Shown: piece after piece, positions 8,757 through 17,166 of the stretch
Numbering within the stretch: the first letter of the stretch is position 1
Layout: every line of letters starts with the position of its first letter
From: an uncultured Acetatifactor sp.
GTDB taxonomy: Bacteria > Bacillota > Clostridia > Lachnospirales > Lachnospiraceae
NCBI GenBank assembly: GCA_910586215.1
Contig: CAJUGH010000012.1
Coordinates: 37,047-101,046 of the forward strand
Direction of reading: 5' to 3'
Length of the DNA stretch: 64,000 nt
Notes under the pieces: generated by a model
What the model was told of the DNA's origin: nothing
Seen by the model: the letters and a program-made list of their open reading frames with translations, nothing else
Database searches by the model: none
Made by a program: the position numbers and the translations under genes

Positions 8757-9686
8757 TCATCCTTTTACAGCCCCGATCATCACGCCCTTCACAAAGTACT
8801 TCTGCAGGAAAGGATAGATACAGATGATAGGCACTGTCACTACCATGACCGCCGCTGCCTGCAGCACTTCCGGCGTGCTGGTCACAGCAGCCCCTTCGGA
8901 AAGGGATACTGTCTGGGCCGCATTGGCCGAGGATACCATCTGGGCCAGCTTATACTGTGCCATCTTCAGCTTATCTGTCTGAATGTAGTAAATATTATCT
9001 GCATAAGAGTTCCAGCGTCCCACTGCGTAGAACAGGGAAAGGGTTGCAATCACCGGTTTGGACAGGGGCAGCACGATCTTAAACAGAATCTGCAGGTTGC
9101 TGGCCCCATCCAGAAATGCGGACTCCTCCAGGCTATCCGGTATGGTACTCTGCAGGGAACTCTTCATGATCAGCATATTATAGGGCGAATAAATCAGCGG
9201 CAGGATCAGCACCCACATATTATCCAGCAGATTCAGCTTATCCATCAGCAGATAGCTGGGAATCAGGCCAGCCCCGAAATACATGGGGATCATCAGCGCA
9301 AAGGTAAAAAATGTCCTGCCTTTCAGCCGCTTCTTAGACAAGGGGTACGCCGCACAGGTACAGACTGCCATGCCAAGGGCGGTAAAAATCAGTGTTACGA
9401 TTATACTGTAAATCATAGCGTAGGTCAGGCTGCCGTCCTTGAAGATTGACACATAAGCATCAAAGGTAATGCCTTTCGGCCAGAACGCAACCTGCTTTGC
9501 CACAACAAATGTATTGCTGGATATGGACTTTGCTGCCAGGTGTAGGAACGGCAGGATACATGTCAAGCACAGAAGAACGATCACTGCCATCATGACAAAG
9601 TCACTGAACCGGAATTTGTTGATAGCCCTGCTGCCATCACTGGACACTTCCGCGCCACGTATTACTTCTTCTTTTTTCTTAGCCAC
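8757..9686 (-). CDS. carbohydrate ABC transporter permease (YtcP/MalG type)
   Basis: 309 aa with about six hydrophobic segments, the first near residue 30. The EAA loop that contacts the ATPase is visible (SLEESAFLDGASNLQILFKI with the conserved Gly). The C-terminus ends in QKYFVKGVMIGAVKG, typical of the family. It pairs with the LplB-type permease directly upstream (20-bp gap) and feeds the same binding protein. Confidence 0.93.
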   Translation of the reverse strand: MAKKKEEVIRGAEVSSDGSRAINKFRFSDFVMMAVIVLLCLTCILPFLHLAAKSISSNTFVVAKQVAFWPKGITFDAYVSIFKDGSLTYAMIYSIIVTLIFTALGMAVCTCAAYPLSKKRLKGRTFFTFALMIPMYFGAGLIPSYLLMDKLNLLDNMWVLILPLIYSPYNMLIMKSSLQSTIPDSLEESAFLDGASNLQILFKIVLPLSKPVIATLSLFYAVGRWNSYADNIYYIQTDKLKMAQYKLAQMVSSANAAQTVSLSEGAAVTSTPEVLQAAAVMVVTVPIICIYPFLQKYFVKGVMIGAVKG

Positions 9687-9706
9687 TTATCTCACCTCCC
9701 GCCTTC

Positions 9707-10657
9707 CTACAACAGACCATCTTCACCGAGCTTCTTTGCAACCCGGTCTGCCAATAGCACCAGCACCACACCAACCGCAGACTGGAACAGGTTCACCGCT
9801 GTAGACATGCTGAATTTACCGCCGCCGAGGCCTTTGTCATATATGTAGATAGCCAGCTGGTACTGGAAATCCTTGACCTGGGTATTGCCAAACTCCCTCA
9901 GTCGCTCCAGGTTGCTTCCCATCACCCGTCCCAGATTCATGATCAGCAGTGTGACCACCGTTCCCTTGATACCAGGAAGTGTAATATGCCACATCCTTTT
10001 CCACCGATTGGCCCCATCGATCATGGCTGCTTCATACAAATCCCCGCTGATACCGGTTATGGCAGCCAGATAGATAATGGTGCCCCAGCCCATGCCCTGC
10101 CAGACACCCACCAGCAGATAAGTCGCTGCCCAATGGTATTTCTCTGTGAGAAACGGAATGCCCTCCTGGATCACACCTGCATTCATAAGCGCCATGTTTA
10201 CCAGACCCGTAGTCGGCCGGAACATGGAATATGCCACTGCACCAATGATAACCCAGGACAGGAAATGCGGCAGGTAGAGGATTGTCTGGGTCACTTTTTT
10301 GAACCTGGGGTAGCGAAGCTCATTCAGCATCAGGGCCAGGATAATCGGCATAGGAAATCCTACCGCCAGGTCCATCAGATTAAATACTATGGAATTCTTC
10401 AGAGCCCGGAAGAAATCCGCATCCTTAAATATCTTGGCAAAGGTTGCCATCCCCACCCATTCACTGCCTTCATAACCTTTTGCCGGCTTATAATCCATGA
10501 AGACCAGCCTAAGACCCGGATATGCCGCATAGCTGAATACAATGACCATCACAAGGGGAAACAGCAACAGCAGATATAGCTGCCAGTCCCTTTTAAAAGC
10601 ATTTTTCCAAGTGACAGACGTCTGGACATTTGCCTTGGCATTCTTACTTTTTGCCAT
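9707..10657 (-). CDS. carbohydrate ABC transporter permease (LplB/YteP type)
   Basis: 316 aa, first gene of the catabolic operon. About six transmembrane segments, beginning with WQLYLLLLFPLVMVIVFSY. The EAA motif lies in GDLYEAAMIDGANRWKRM. It starts after a GGAGGTC ribosome site. With the YtcP-type partner it forms the membrane channel of the importer. Confidence 0.93.
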   Translation of the reverse strand: MAKSKNAKANVQTSVTWKNAFKRDWQLYLLLLFPLVMVIVFSYAAYPGLRLVFMDYKPAKGYEGSEWVGMATFAKIFKDADFFRALKNSIVFNLMDLAVGFPMPIILALMLNELRYPRFKKVTQTILYLPHFLSWVIIGAVAYSMFRPTTGLVNMALMNAGVIQEGIPFLTEKYHWAATYLLVGVWQGMGWGTIIYLAAITGISGDLYEAAMIDGANRWKRMWHITLPGIKGTVVTLLIMNLGRVMGSNLERLREFGNTQVKDFQYQLAIYIYDKGLGGGKFSMSTAVNLFQSAVGVVLVLLADRVAKKLGEDGLL

Positions 10658-10998
10658 ACTTGACCTCCTCCATTTTCCTCCCGTATAAATTCCCCGTCAA
10701 TTTGTACAGTTCTTCCCTTTTATTATGTTTATTATCATACATTCTGCCAGCTTTTTCTAAGCAATCAGCAGAGAAAACCATGCAAAAACAACCATAATGG
10801 AATCTTTTAAAAAATGACACATTAAAATGTTTTACATTTTCAGCTTGGTTATCACTCTTTTTATGGACATTCTGACACGCTTTTGGAAAGTCTTTTGGAA
10901 GATTGAAAAATTTCCATGAAATATTTATGAACAGATTCTTGATTTTGCACCGAAAATTATGGTTGATTTTCTTTGGTTCCAGGAATTCATTTTTGAGG
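10658..10998. promoter_or_regulatory. divergent regulatory region between sugar operon and araC-type gene
   Basis: An A+T-rich intergenic stretch with no gene. It holds a direct repeat CTTTTGGAA at 10880-10888 and 10892-10900 (12-bp period, the kind of same-face half-sites AraC proteins use) and an inverted repeat AAAATG-N5-CATTTT near 10825. Both are candidates for regulation of the minus-strand operon; assignment is inference. Confidence 0.4.
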
Positions 10999-11027
10999 TT
11001 GAATTTGTCCTGTTTGTCTGCTATTAT
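10999..11027 (+). promoter_or_regulatory. promoter of the AraC-type regulator gene
   Basis: TTGAAT at 10999-11004 and TATTAT at 11022-11027 are spaced by exactly 17 bp, about 64 bp before the regulator's ATG. Confidence 0.6.
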
Positions 11028-11090
11028 AGAAGCAGGAATTATCACAATGGGTCGAAGCATGCAGCACACCCGGCACGAAAGGAGACTGCG

Positions 11091-12068
11091 ATGGCTAAAC
11101 AAAAGAATTCTGTCACAGAATATCGCAATTACTATCTGCCCATGCATTTTCCCGTGTTGCTGCTAGCCGGCGACTACTGGAAGATTTCCGATATACCCAG
11201 TGGCAGGCTGCACTTCCACAACTGCCTGGAGATCGGCATCTGTCACTCTGACAGTGGTTTTATAGAAGTCTTTGGGAAACCCCTTCCCTTCAAGGAAGGG
11301 GATGTGACGGTGATACCCAAGAATGTTCCCCACACCACCTATAGCACGCCGGGCACGGAGAGCCACTGGTCTTATTTGTACATGGAGCCAAAGGAATTGT
11401 TCCGGAATATCCTTCCTGCCTCCTGGGGACCATCAGACCTGACGGCCCATTCCTGTCAGAATTTCCAGCCTATCTTCAGCAGGCAGGAGCATCCTTCCCT
11501 CTACAACCTGGTCACGGCAGTGATCAGGGAGTTGGAAGGGCAGCAGCCCAACTATCAACTCAGCGCCAAAGGACTGTTGTTGTCTCTCTACATTGAGATC
11601 ACGCGCTACCATTTCCAGAGCAAGACCGAAGCCGTCCCCGATGGCAATGTAGCCACACAAAAAGACAAGCAGGAGGCAGACAATGCCCTGGTGATCGCTC
11701 CTGCCCTGGATTATATTGAAGAAAATTATATGCAGCAGTTCTCCATCGAGCTTCTGGCAGATCTGTGCCACTGGAGTCCCACTCACTTCCGCAGGGTGTT
11801 CCATGATATCATGGGCACCTCACCCCTGGACTTCATCAACAGCACCCGGATTTCCAAGGCTTGTAACCTGCTGCGGAGCACGGAAGAATCCATCCTGAAT
11901 ATTTCTGAGATGGTGGGATTTCACTCTGTGTCCAGCCTGAACCGCTATTTTGTGAAAATCATGCGCATGTCTCCCAGAGAATACCGCAAGCAGATGCAGT
12001 ATTCAGAAAACCGCGCTGAGAACCAGTCCATTCTGGAATATTCCGGGTGGATGTACCCAGAGAAGTGA
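11091..12068 (+). CDS. AraC-family transcriptional regulator of the rhamnogalacturonan operon
   Basis: 325 aa from the ATG at 11091 (AAAGGAG site 6 bp upstream; the longer frame upstream lacks one). The N-terminal half is a cupin-like sensor domain (LHFHNCLEIGIC, then PFKEGDVTVIPKNVPHTTY), the usual sugar-sensing fold. The C-terminal ~100 residues hold the two helix-turn-helix motifs (FSIELLADLCHWSPTHFRRV and ILNISEMVGFHSVSSLNRYF) ending in SPREYRKQM. It is divergent from the transport/catabolism operon and is expected to activate it when the oligosaccharide is present. It is convergent with the leuA-like fusion gene. Confidence 0.9.
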   Translation: MAKQKNSVTEYRNYYLPMHFPVLLLAGDYWKISDIPSGRLHFHNCLEIGICHSDSGFIEVFGKPLPFKEGDVTVIPKNVPHTTYSTPGTESHWSYLYMEPKELFRNILPASWGPSDLTAHSCQNFQPIFSRQEHPSLYNLVTAVIRELEGQQPNYQLSAKGLLLSLYIEITRYHFQSKTEAVPDGNVATQKDKQEADNALVIAPALDYIEENYMQQFSIELLADLCHWSPTHFRRVFHDIMGTSPLDFINSTRISKACNLLRSTEESILNISEMVGFHSVSSLNRYFVKIMRMSPREYRKQMQYSENRAENQSILEYSGWMYPEK

Positions 12069-12147
12069 AGCCGCCGTACTTGCGGATGTCTTCTTTGCAA
12101 TGGGCTTCCTGGCGCATCTGCCACTTACGGAGGGAACAATGGCTGTA

Positions 12148-14187
12148 CTACGTCCTCTTCCGGTACTGCATCGGTGTGCAGCCATATTTTTTCTTGAATA
12201 GCCGGTTGAAATGCTCCACATTCTCATATCCCACCTCTGCCGACACGGCCTCCACCGTCTGGTCTGTCTCCCTAAGCAATGCGCAGGCCCGTTTCATGCG
12301 CTCCTCCTTCACAGCCTCCTGGAAGGTCATGCCTGTCTTCTCCTTGATATATTTTGACAGGTAAGGCTTGGAAAGGTGGAAAGTCTCCGAAAGTTCCTCC
12401 AGGGTCACATGCCGGTAGCCATTCTGGATGGCACTCACCAGGTCCACGATCCTGTCCTCCCGGCCCCTGGCAATCTGTCTGTCCACTGCCAGCCTGTTCA
12501 CTGCCGCTGCCAGGGCAGCTATGGATGCCTTGATGATGTCTTCATCCACCCCTACTCCCCAGTAAGTCTTCCCTTCCTGCAGGATCCCTACATAGGCCGC
12601 CGCCCTGGCACTGGATCCCCTGGAAATGGCATGTTCCTCATACACTGCCAGTTCATAGTCCAGCCCGAAAACGATCTTCAGGCAGTTACTCACTGCATCC
12701 AGCCTGCCATTTCCCCGGGTCTTCACCACCCGGCACCGCCCTCCCTGGTCTATGGTCACTTCCACCAGGATATCCCTCTGCTGTCTGAAATGGCATTCCG
12801 GTATCCGGAAGATCCCTCCAGGCACCATATAAGTCTCCTGGAAAATGGCATAGATCTCCGCGGGGGACAGTTCCTTGTGCCGTCTGTCCGAGATTCCCTT
12901 CACCAGATAGCCCACCTCTTCCTTCATGTCCCCAGGCAGGGAAAGACCGAAATGCTGCTTCAGCACAAACGCAACACCACCCCTTCCCGACACACTGTTG
13001 ATGCGGATCACATCGGACTCATACGCCCTGCCCACATCAGCCGGATCCACGGGCAGGTACGGCACATCCCATCGATTCCCGCTCTTCCCCTCCTTCCGCC
13101 AGGCCATGCCCTTGCTGATGGCATCCTGGTGGGAGCCGGAGAAAGCCGTGAACACCAGATCCCCTGCGTAGGGAGTCCTCTCATGGACCTTCATTCCCGT
13201 AAGGCGTTCATATGTCTCCCGGATTCCACATATGTCAGAGAAATCCAGGCCGCTGTCCACCCCGTGACACATGGCATTCAGCGCCAGGGTCACAATGTCC
13301 ACATTCCCTGTGCGCTCCCCGTTTCCGAACAGGGTACCCTCCACCCTGTCTGCCCCTGCCAGGACACCGAATTCCGCATCGCTGATACCGCATCCCCTGT
13401 CATTGTGGGGATGGACGCTGAGCACCACATTGTCCCGGTACTTCAGATGCTTGTGCATGTACTCCACCTGGCAGGCAAATACGTGGGGCATGGCCACCTG
13501 CACTGTAGTAGGCAGATTGATAATGGCCTTGCGCCCTGCATCCGGCTGCCATACATCCAGAACAGCGTTGCACACTTCCAGGGCATACTCCACCTCCGTC
13601 TGGGAAAAACTCTCCGGACTGTACTCAAAAGTAAAATTCCCCTGGGTCTGCTCCCCCATACGTCTTAAGAGCTGGGCGCCGTCCACTGCCAGTTTCCGAA
13701 TGGCCGACCTGTCCTTCCCGAACACCTGCTCCCGCTGTTCCACGGAGGTGGAATTGTAGAGATGCACCACTGCATGGGGTGCCCCCTTCACCGCATCAAA
13801 GGTCTTGCGGATAATATGTTCCCTGGCCTGGGTGAGTACCTGTATGGTCACATCCTCCGGAATCATGCGCCGCTCAATAAGGGCACGGATGAACTGGTAT
13901 TCCGTGTCCGAGGAGGCCGGGAAACCCACCTCGATCTCCTTGAACCCGATTCCCACCAGCATCCGGAAAAATTCCAGCTTCTCCTCCAGCCCCATGGGTT
14001 CCACCAGGGCCTGGTTACCATCCCGCAGGTCCACGCTGCACCAAATGGGTACCCTGTCCAGGGAGTCCTTTTTCACCCAATCGTATGTAACCTGGGGTGG
14101 CAGGAAGTAGGTCTTGGCATACTTATCCTGTATGGATATGGTGTTCTGTATAGGTATCGTATTGTGCGTGGGTACGGTATTCTGCAT
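12148..14187 (-). CDS. leuA: 2-isopropylmalate synthase fused to a C-terminal AraC-type DNA-binding domain
   Basis: 679 aa from the ATG at 14185-14187 (AAGGAGGAG 6 bp upstream). Residues ~30-340 are the catalytic TIM barrel of long-form LeuA: RDGNQ at 55-59, metal ligands HPH at 259-261, GNGERTGN at 288-295. It condenses acetyl-CoA with 2-oxoisovalerate, the first step of leucine synthesis. Residues ~420-570 match the LeuA C-terminal regulatory domain that binds leucine (VKTRGNGRLDAV at 488-499). Residues 578-679 are a complete AraC helix-turn-helix pair (VTLEELSETFHLSKPYLSKY, then TVEAVSAEVGYENVEHFNRL, ending TPMQYRKR). The frame is unbroken across the junction. No other leu gene is adjacent. 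Inference: a bifunctional enzyme/regulator with leucine as signal. The catalytic and HTH assignments are firm; the regulatory role is not shown. Confidence 0.9.
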   Translation of the reverse strand: MQNTVPTHNTIPIQNTISIQDKYAKTYFLPPQVTYDWVKKDSLDRVPIWCSVDLRDGNQALVEPMGLEEKLEFFRMLVGIGFKEIEVGFPASSDTEYQFIRALIERRMIPEDVTIQVLTQAREHIIRKTFDAVKGAPHAVVHLYNSTSVEQREQVFGKDRSAIRKLAVDGAQLLRRMGEQTQGNFTFEYSPESFSQTEVEYALEVCNAVLDVWQPDAGRKAIINLPTTVQVAMPHVFACQVEYMHKHLKYRDNVVLSVHPHNDRGCGISDAEFGVLAGADRVEGTLFGNGERTGNVDIVTLALNAMCHGVDSGLDFSDICGIRETYERLTGMKVHERTPYAGDLVFTAFSGSHQDAISKGMAWRKEGKSGNRWDVPYLPVDPADVGRAYESDVIRINSVSGRGGVAFVLKQHFGLSLPGDMKEEVGYLVKGISDRRHKELSPAEIYAIFQETYMVPGGIFRIPECHFRQQRDILVEVTIDQGGRCRVVKTRGNGRLDAVSNCLKIVFGLDYELAVYEEHAISRGSSARAAAYVGILQEGKTYWGVGVDEDIIKASIAALAAAVNRLAVDRQIARGREDRIVDLVSAIQNGYRHVTLEELSETFHLSKPYLSKYIKEKTGMTFQEAVKEERMKRACALLRETDQTVEAVSAEVGYENVEHFNRLFKKKYGCTPMQYRKRT

Positions 14188-14705
14188 GGGATTCTCCTCC
14201 TTCAAGTGATCCGCTCTCATGGTATTTGGTTGGATTATCATAGCACAGATTTTAACTTCCCTCAATGATTTATTTTATTTGTATGATTGATTTATTTTAT
14301 CTTTACTATTTTCTTTTTCCCTGGCTCAAAAAAAATTTTCTGTATTTTATATTGATTTTCTTTTATTTATATAGTTTTTATGGTTCCTTCTATATTGATT
14401 TTTCTTGTATTATTCTGTTATTTCTTTTGTCCATAATTCTTGATTCTATTTATCCGTTCCTTTTGTCCGGAATGGCACTTCCCTTGATACCATTCCCACC
14501 TGGTTCAGCAATCTCGGGTTTGTCACACAAAAGACGCGTGACAACACCTCGCGACAACACCCCATGAAAAGCAACCCCGAATATTCAAAAGGGGCTTCTC
14601 AATCCCATTGTCCCTATGGTAAAATAAGGGAAGATAGAGATAAACAGCAACAAGATAATTCAAAGTTCTTTTTACGTCTAACATGCACATATAAGGAGGA
14701 CATCT
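14188..14705. promoter_or_regulatory. extremely A+T-rich region upstream of the leuA-araC fusion and divergent FNT gene
   Basis: From about 14268 to 14465 the plus strand is almost all T and A, unlike anything else nearby. It includes two near-identical sites, TTTCTTTTGTCC at 14421-14432 and TTCCTTTTGTCC at 14457-14468, and a repeated TATATTGATTTT. No T-box or tRNA-like leader is seen. It probably holds the promoter and operator sites of the fusion gene, and toward 14620 the promoter of the formate transporter. Confidence 0.45.
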
Positions 14706-15548
14706 ATGCATTCACCCCTGGAGATTGCCCAAAGTTACATTGAAATCGGCATCCACAAGACAAAGCTGCCTGCCTTCAAAATGATCCTGCTGGGGATCTT
14801 CGCCGGCCTGTTCATTGGTTTTGCAGGCATTGCCTCCACAGTAGGCGGTGCCACCGTGGAGAACCCTTCCCTGTCCAGGCTTATCAGCGCCTGCCTGTTT
14901 CCTGCCGGGATGGCCATGGTATTGGTAGCCGGCAGCGAACTCTTCACCGGGAACAACCTGATTGTCATAGCCTTTCTGGACAAAAAAATCAAACTGTCCG
15001 CCATGCTGAAAAACTGGGTCTGCGTCTATATCGGCAATTTCATGGGAGCCGGTCTTGTAGCCCTGCTGGTGGTCTACGGCCATACCCCCGACCTCTTTAG
15101 CGGAAATCTGGCAGACAGCATCGTGAAAGCAGCCACCCACCGCACGAACCTTACCTTCCTGGATTCTTTCATCAGGGGCATCCTCTGCAACATGCTGGTG
15201 TGTATCGCCGTGTGGGCTGCCTTTGCCTCCAAACAGGTGGCCGGAAAGCTGCTGATGAGTTTCTGGCCGGTCATGCTCTTCGTGCTCTGTGGGTTCGAGC
15301 ACAGCATAGCCGACATTTACTTCTGCCTGGCCGGGATCTTTGCCTCCAGGGAATACGGGATTGCCGCAGAAGGGCTGAACACGGGCACCTTCCTCTTGAA
15401 GAACCTGGTCCCTGTAACCCTGGGCAACCTGGCAGGCGGCCTGAGCATCGGCATTGGTTACTGGGTGGTCTACCTGCGCCACACGCCATGGTATAAGCTT
15501 TCCATTGAATCTGAACAGGAAGAGATGGACATTGCAGAGGAATATTAG
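14706..15548 (+). CDS. formate/nitrite transporter family channel
   Basis: 280 aa with six hydrophobic segments and FNT hallmarks: FAGIASTVGGAT near 38-49 and AGSELFTGNN near 78-87 in the first re-entrant (omega) region, and GFEHSIADIY near 196-205. The FNT pore His lies in GFEHS. These pentameric channels move formate, nitrite, hydrosulfide or acetate. Next to an OFA-family transporter, formate is the natural guess. Ribosome site AAGGAGG, 6 bp before ATG. Confidence 0.92.
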   Translation: MHSPLEIAQSYIEIGIHKTKLPAFKMILLGIFAGLFIGFAGIASTVGGATVENPSLSRLISACLFPAGMAMVLVAGSELFTGNNLIVIAFLDKKIKLSAMLKNWVCVYIGNFMGAGLVALLVVYGHTPDLFSGNLADSIVKAATHRTNLTFLDSFIRGILCNMLVCIAVWAAFASKQVAGKLLMSFWPVMLFVLCGFEHSIADIYFCLAGIFASREYGIAAEGLNTGTFLLKNLVPVTLGNLAGGLSIGIGYWVVYLRHTPWYKLSIESEQEEMDIAEEY

Positions 15549-15710
15549 TAACTTGGTTATTATAACTGTGTCCAGCCTGGCACCTGTGAACAGTAACACT
15601 AGCTGAACTGTTATACAGAATACACCATCTTTCGTCTTGAAATTTTGGATATTTAGGAGTAAAATAGTATCGGTTTGGGAATATGGCCTTTTTCATAGCA
15701 GGGAATGAGG

Positions 15711-15724
15711 TTTCCCATGGGAAA
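15711..15724. promoter_or_regulatory. perfect 14-bp palindrome upstream of the OFA transporter
   Basis: TTTCCCATGGGAAA reads the same on both strands. It lies in the 236-bp gap between the two formate-type transporter genes, 60 bp before the second start, as an operator would. No binding protein is known from the sequence. Confidence 0.35.
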
Positions 15725-15784
15725 GGACACTTTCAAATACTGATAGTATGCCCGGCAGAGCGGGCAAGGAGGTACATAACAACT

Positions 15785-17083
15785 ATGAAAAACTGTCAAA
15801 ACAAATGGGTGCGCGCCGCAATCCCGGCGCTGCTCCTTCACTTCAGTATCGGTACGGTATACTGCTGGTCCATCTTCAGCCAGGAGATCGCTGATTATAT
15901 CGGTTTCTCCAAAGGAGCCACGGAATGGGCTTTCAGCTTTGCCATTTTCTTTCTGGGCATGTCCGCAGCGTTTTTGGGCAATGTAGTGGAAAAGGATATC
16001 CACAAGTCCTCCCTGATCGCCGCCATTACCTTTGCCCTGGGCATGGCAGGCACTGGGTTCTTCATCTATTATGGCGGAACCCACCAGCACAGTCCCCTGG
16101 CCCTGGTCGGCATCTATGTGTGCTATGGTTTCATCATGGGAATCGGTCTGGGGACCGGGTACCTTTCCCCAGTGAAGACCCTGATGCTCTGGTTCAAGGA
16201 TAAGAAAGGCCTGGCCACCGGACTGGCTGTAGCAGGCTTCGGCGGTGCAAAAGCCATTGCCAGCCCCATCATGCAGGCCCTTTTAGATAACCTGGGAGAT
16301 GGCGGCATCTACAAGATGTTCTTCATCCTGGCGGCTGTTTACTTTGTGATGATGTTCGCAGGGCATCTGCTCCTGGCCAAGCCGGAGGGCTGGCATGAAC
16401 CCCAGAAGAAGGAAAAAGGGCAGGGTATCATGGCTACCATCAAGACCCGTCCCATCTCCAATTATATCGGGATCTGGCTCATGTTCTATATCAATATCAC
16501 CTGCGGCCTGGCCCTCATCTCCCAGGAGAAGATGATCGTAAAGTGCATCGGCCTGGCAGGTGTGGTAGGTGTGGTCTCCACTGTCTCCGCTATCTTCAAT
16601 GCAGGCGGACGGCTTGGCTTCTCTGCCTGGGCAGACCATTTGAAGGATAGGAACACCATTTACAAGCTGATCTTCATCCTCTCCATTGCCTTCACGGGTA
16701 TCACCATCCTCACCAGGGGCATCCAGAACGGAGAGGGCAGTATCCTCCTGGTAATCCTGGTATTGGCCTTGATCTTCATGGTAAATGCCGGGTACGGCGG
16801 CGGCTTCTCCAACGTGCCCACCCTGCTCTCCGACCATTACGGCATGGGCAGCATCAGCGCCATCCATGGCATTACCCTTTCCGCATGGGCCTTTGCAGGA
16901 CTGACCGGCAACCAGATTGCCACATTGATCGTGAACAATACCGGGGAATTCTTCGCTGACTCCCATGGGAACATGATCAACCCCATCGGATACCAGAATG
17001 TGCTGTACTTCACCATTGTGCTGTATGTGATTGCACTGCTGATCAGCCTGTTCCTGGTGAAACCGTATAAGAAAGAAGCTTAA
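15785..17083 (+). CDS. OFA-family major facilitator (oxalate/formate antiporter-like)
   Basis: 432 aa, twelve predicted membrane segments. The N-terminus (LHFSIGTVYCWSIFSQEIAD) and the loop LSPVKTLMLWFKDKKGLATG are characteristic of OFA transporters. ATG at 15785 follows AAGGAGG, though with a rather long 12-bp spacing. Placed after the FNT gene in the same direction. Family members exchange oxalate, formate or other small carboxylates; substrate here is not known. The C-terminus ends in a short basic tail. Confidence 0.88.
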   Translation: MKNCQNKWVRAAIPALLLHFSIGTVYCWSIFSQEIADYIGFSKGATEWAFSFAIFFLGMSAAFLGNVVEKDIHKSSLIAAITFALGMAGTGFFIYYGGTHQHSPLALVGIYVCYGFIMGIGLGTGYLSPVKTLMLWFKDKKGLATGLAVAGFGGAKAIASPIMQALLDNLGDGGIYKMFFILAAVYFVMMFAGHLLLAKPEGWHEPQKKEKGQGIMATIKTRPISNYIGIWLMFYINITCGLALISQEKMIVKCIGLAGVVGVVSTVSAIFNAGGRLGFSAWADHLKDRNTIYKLIFILSIAFTGITILTRGIQNGEGSILLVILVLALIFMVNAGYGGGFSNVPTLLSDHYGMGSISAIHGITLSAWAFAGLTGNQIATLIVNNTGEFFADSHGNMINPIGYQNVLYFTIVLYVIALLISLFLVKPYKKEA

Positions 17084-17098
17084 TAAGAAGCATTTGAC

Positions 17099-17147
17099 CT
17101 CCTGCAGGGCTGCAAGGCTCCCATGCTGCCCTGCAGGGGGCTTTTTA
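17099..17147. terminator. terminator between OFA transporter and P-type ATPase genes
   Basis: CCTGCAGGGC pairs with GCCCTGCAGG across a ~17-nt loop, followed by five T on the plus strand. It lies between two convergent genes. Confidence 0.75.
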
Positions 17148-17166
17148 ACTTTACCGTACACTCCCT

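Noticed and set aside
7183..8817. 544-codon plus-strand frame opposite the solute-binding lipoprotein gene
   Set aside because: Antisense shadow; the minus-strand gene has a signal peptide, a lipobox and operon context.
14188..14705. T-box or leucine attenuator before the LeuA fusion
   Set aside because: No T-box motif, leucine-codon leader peptide or terminator/antiterminator pair is visible.
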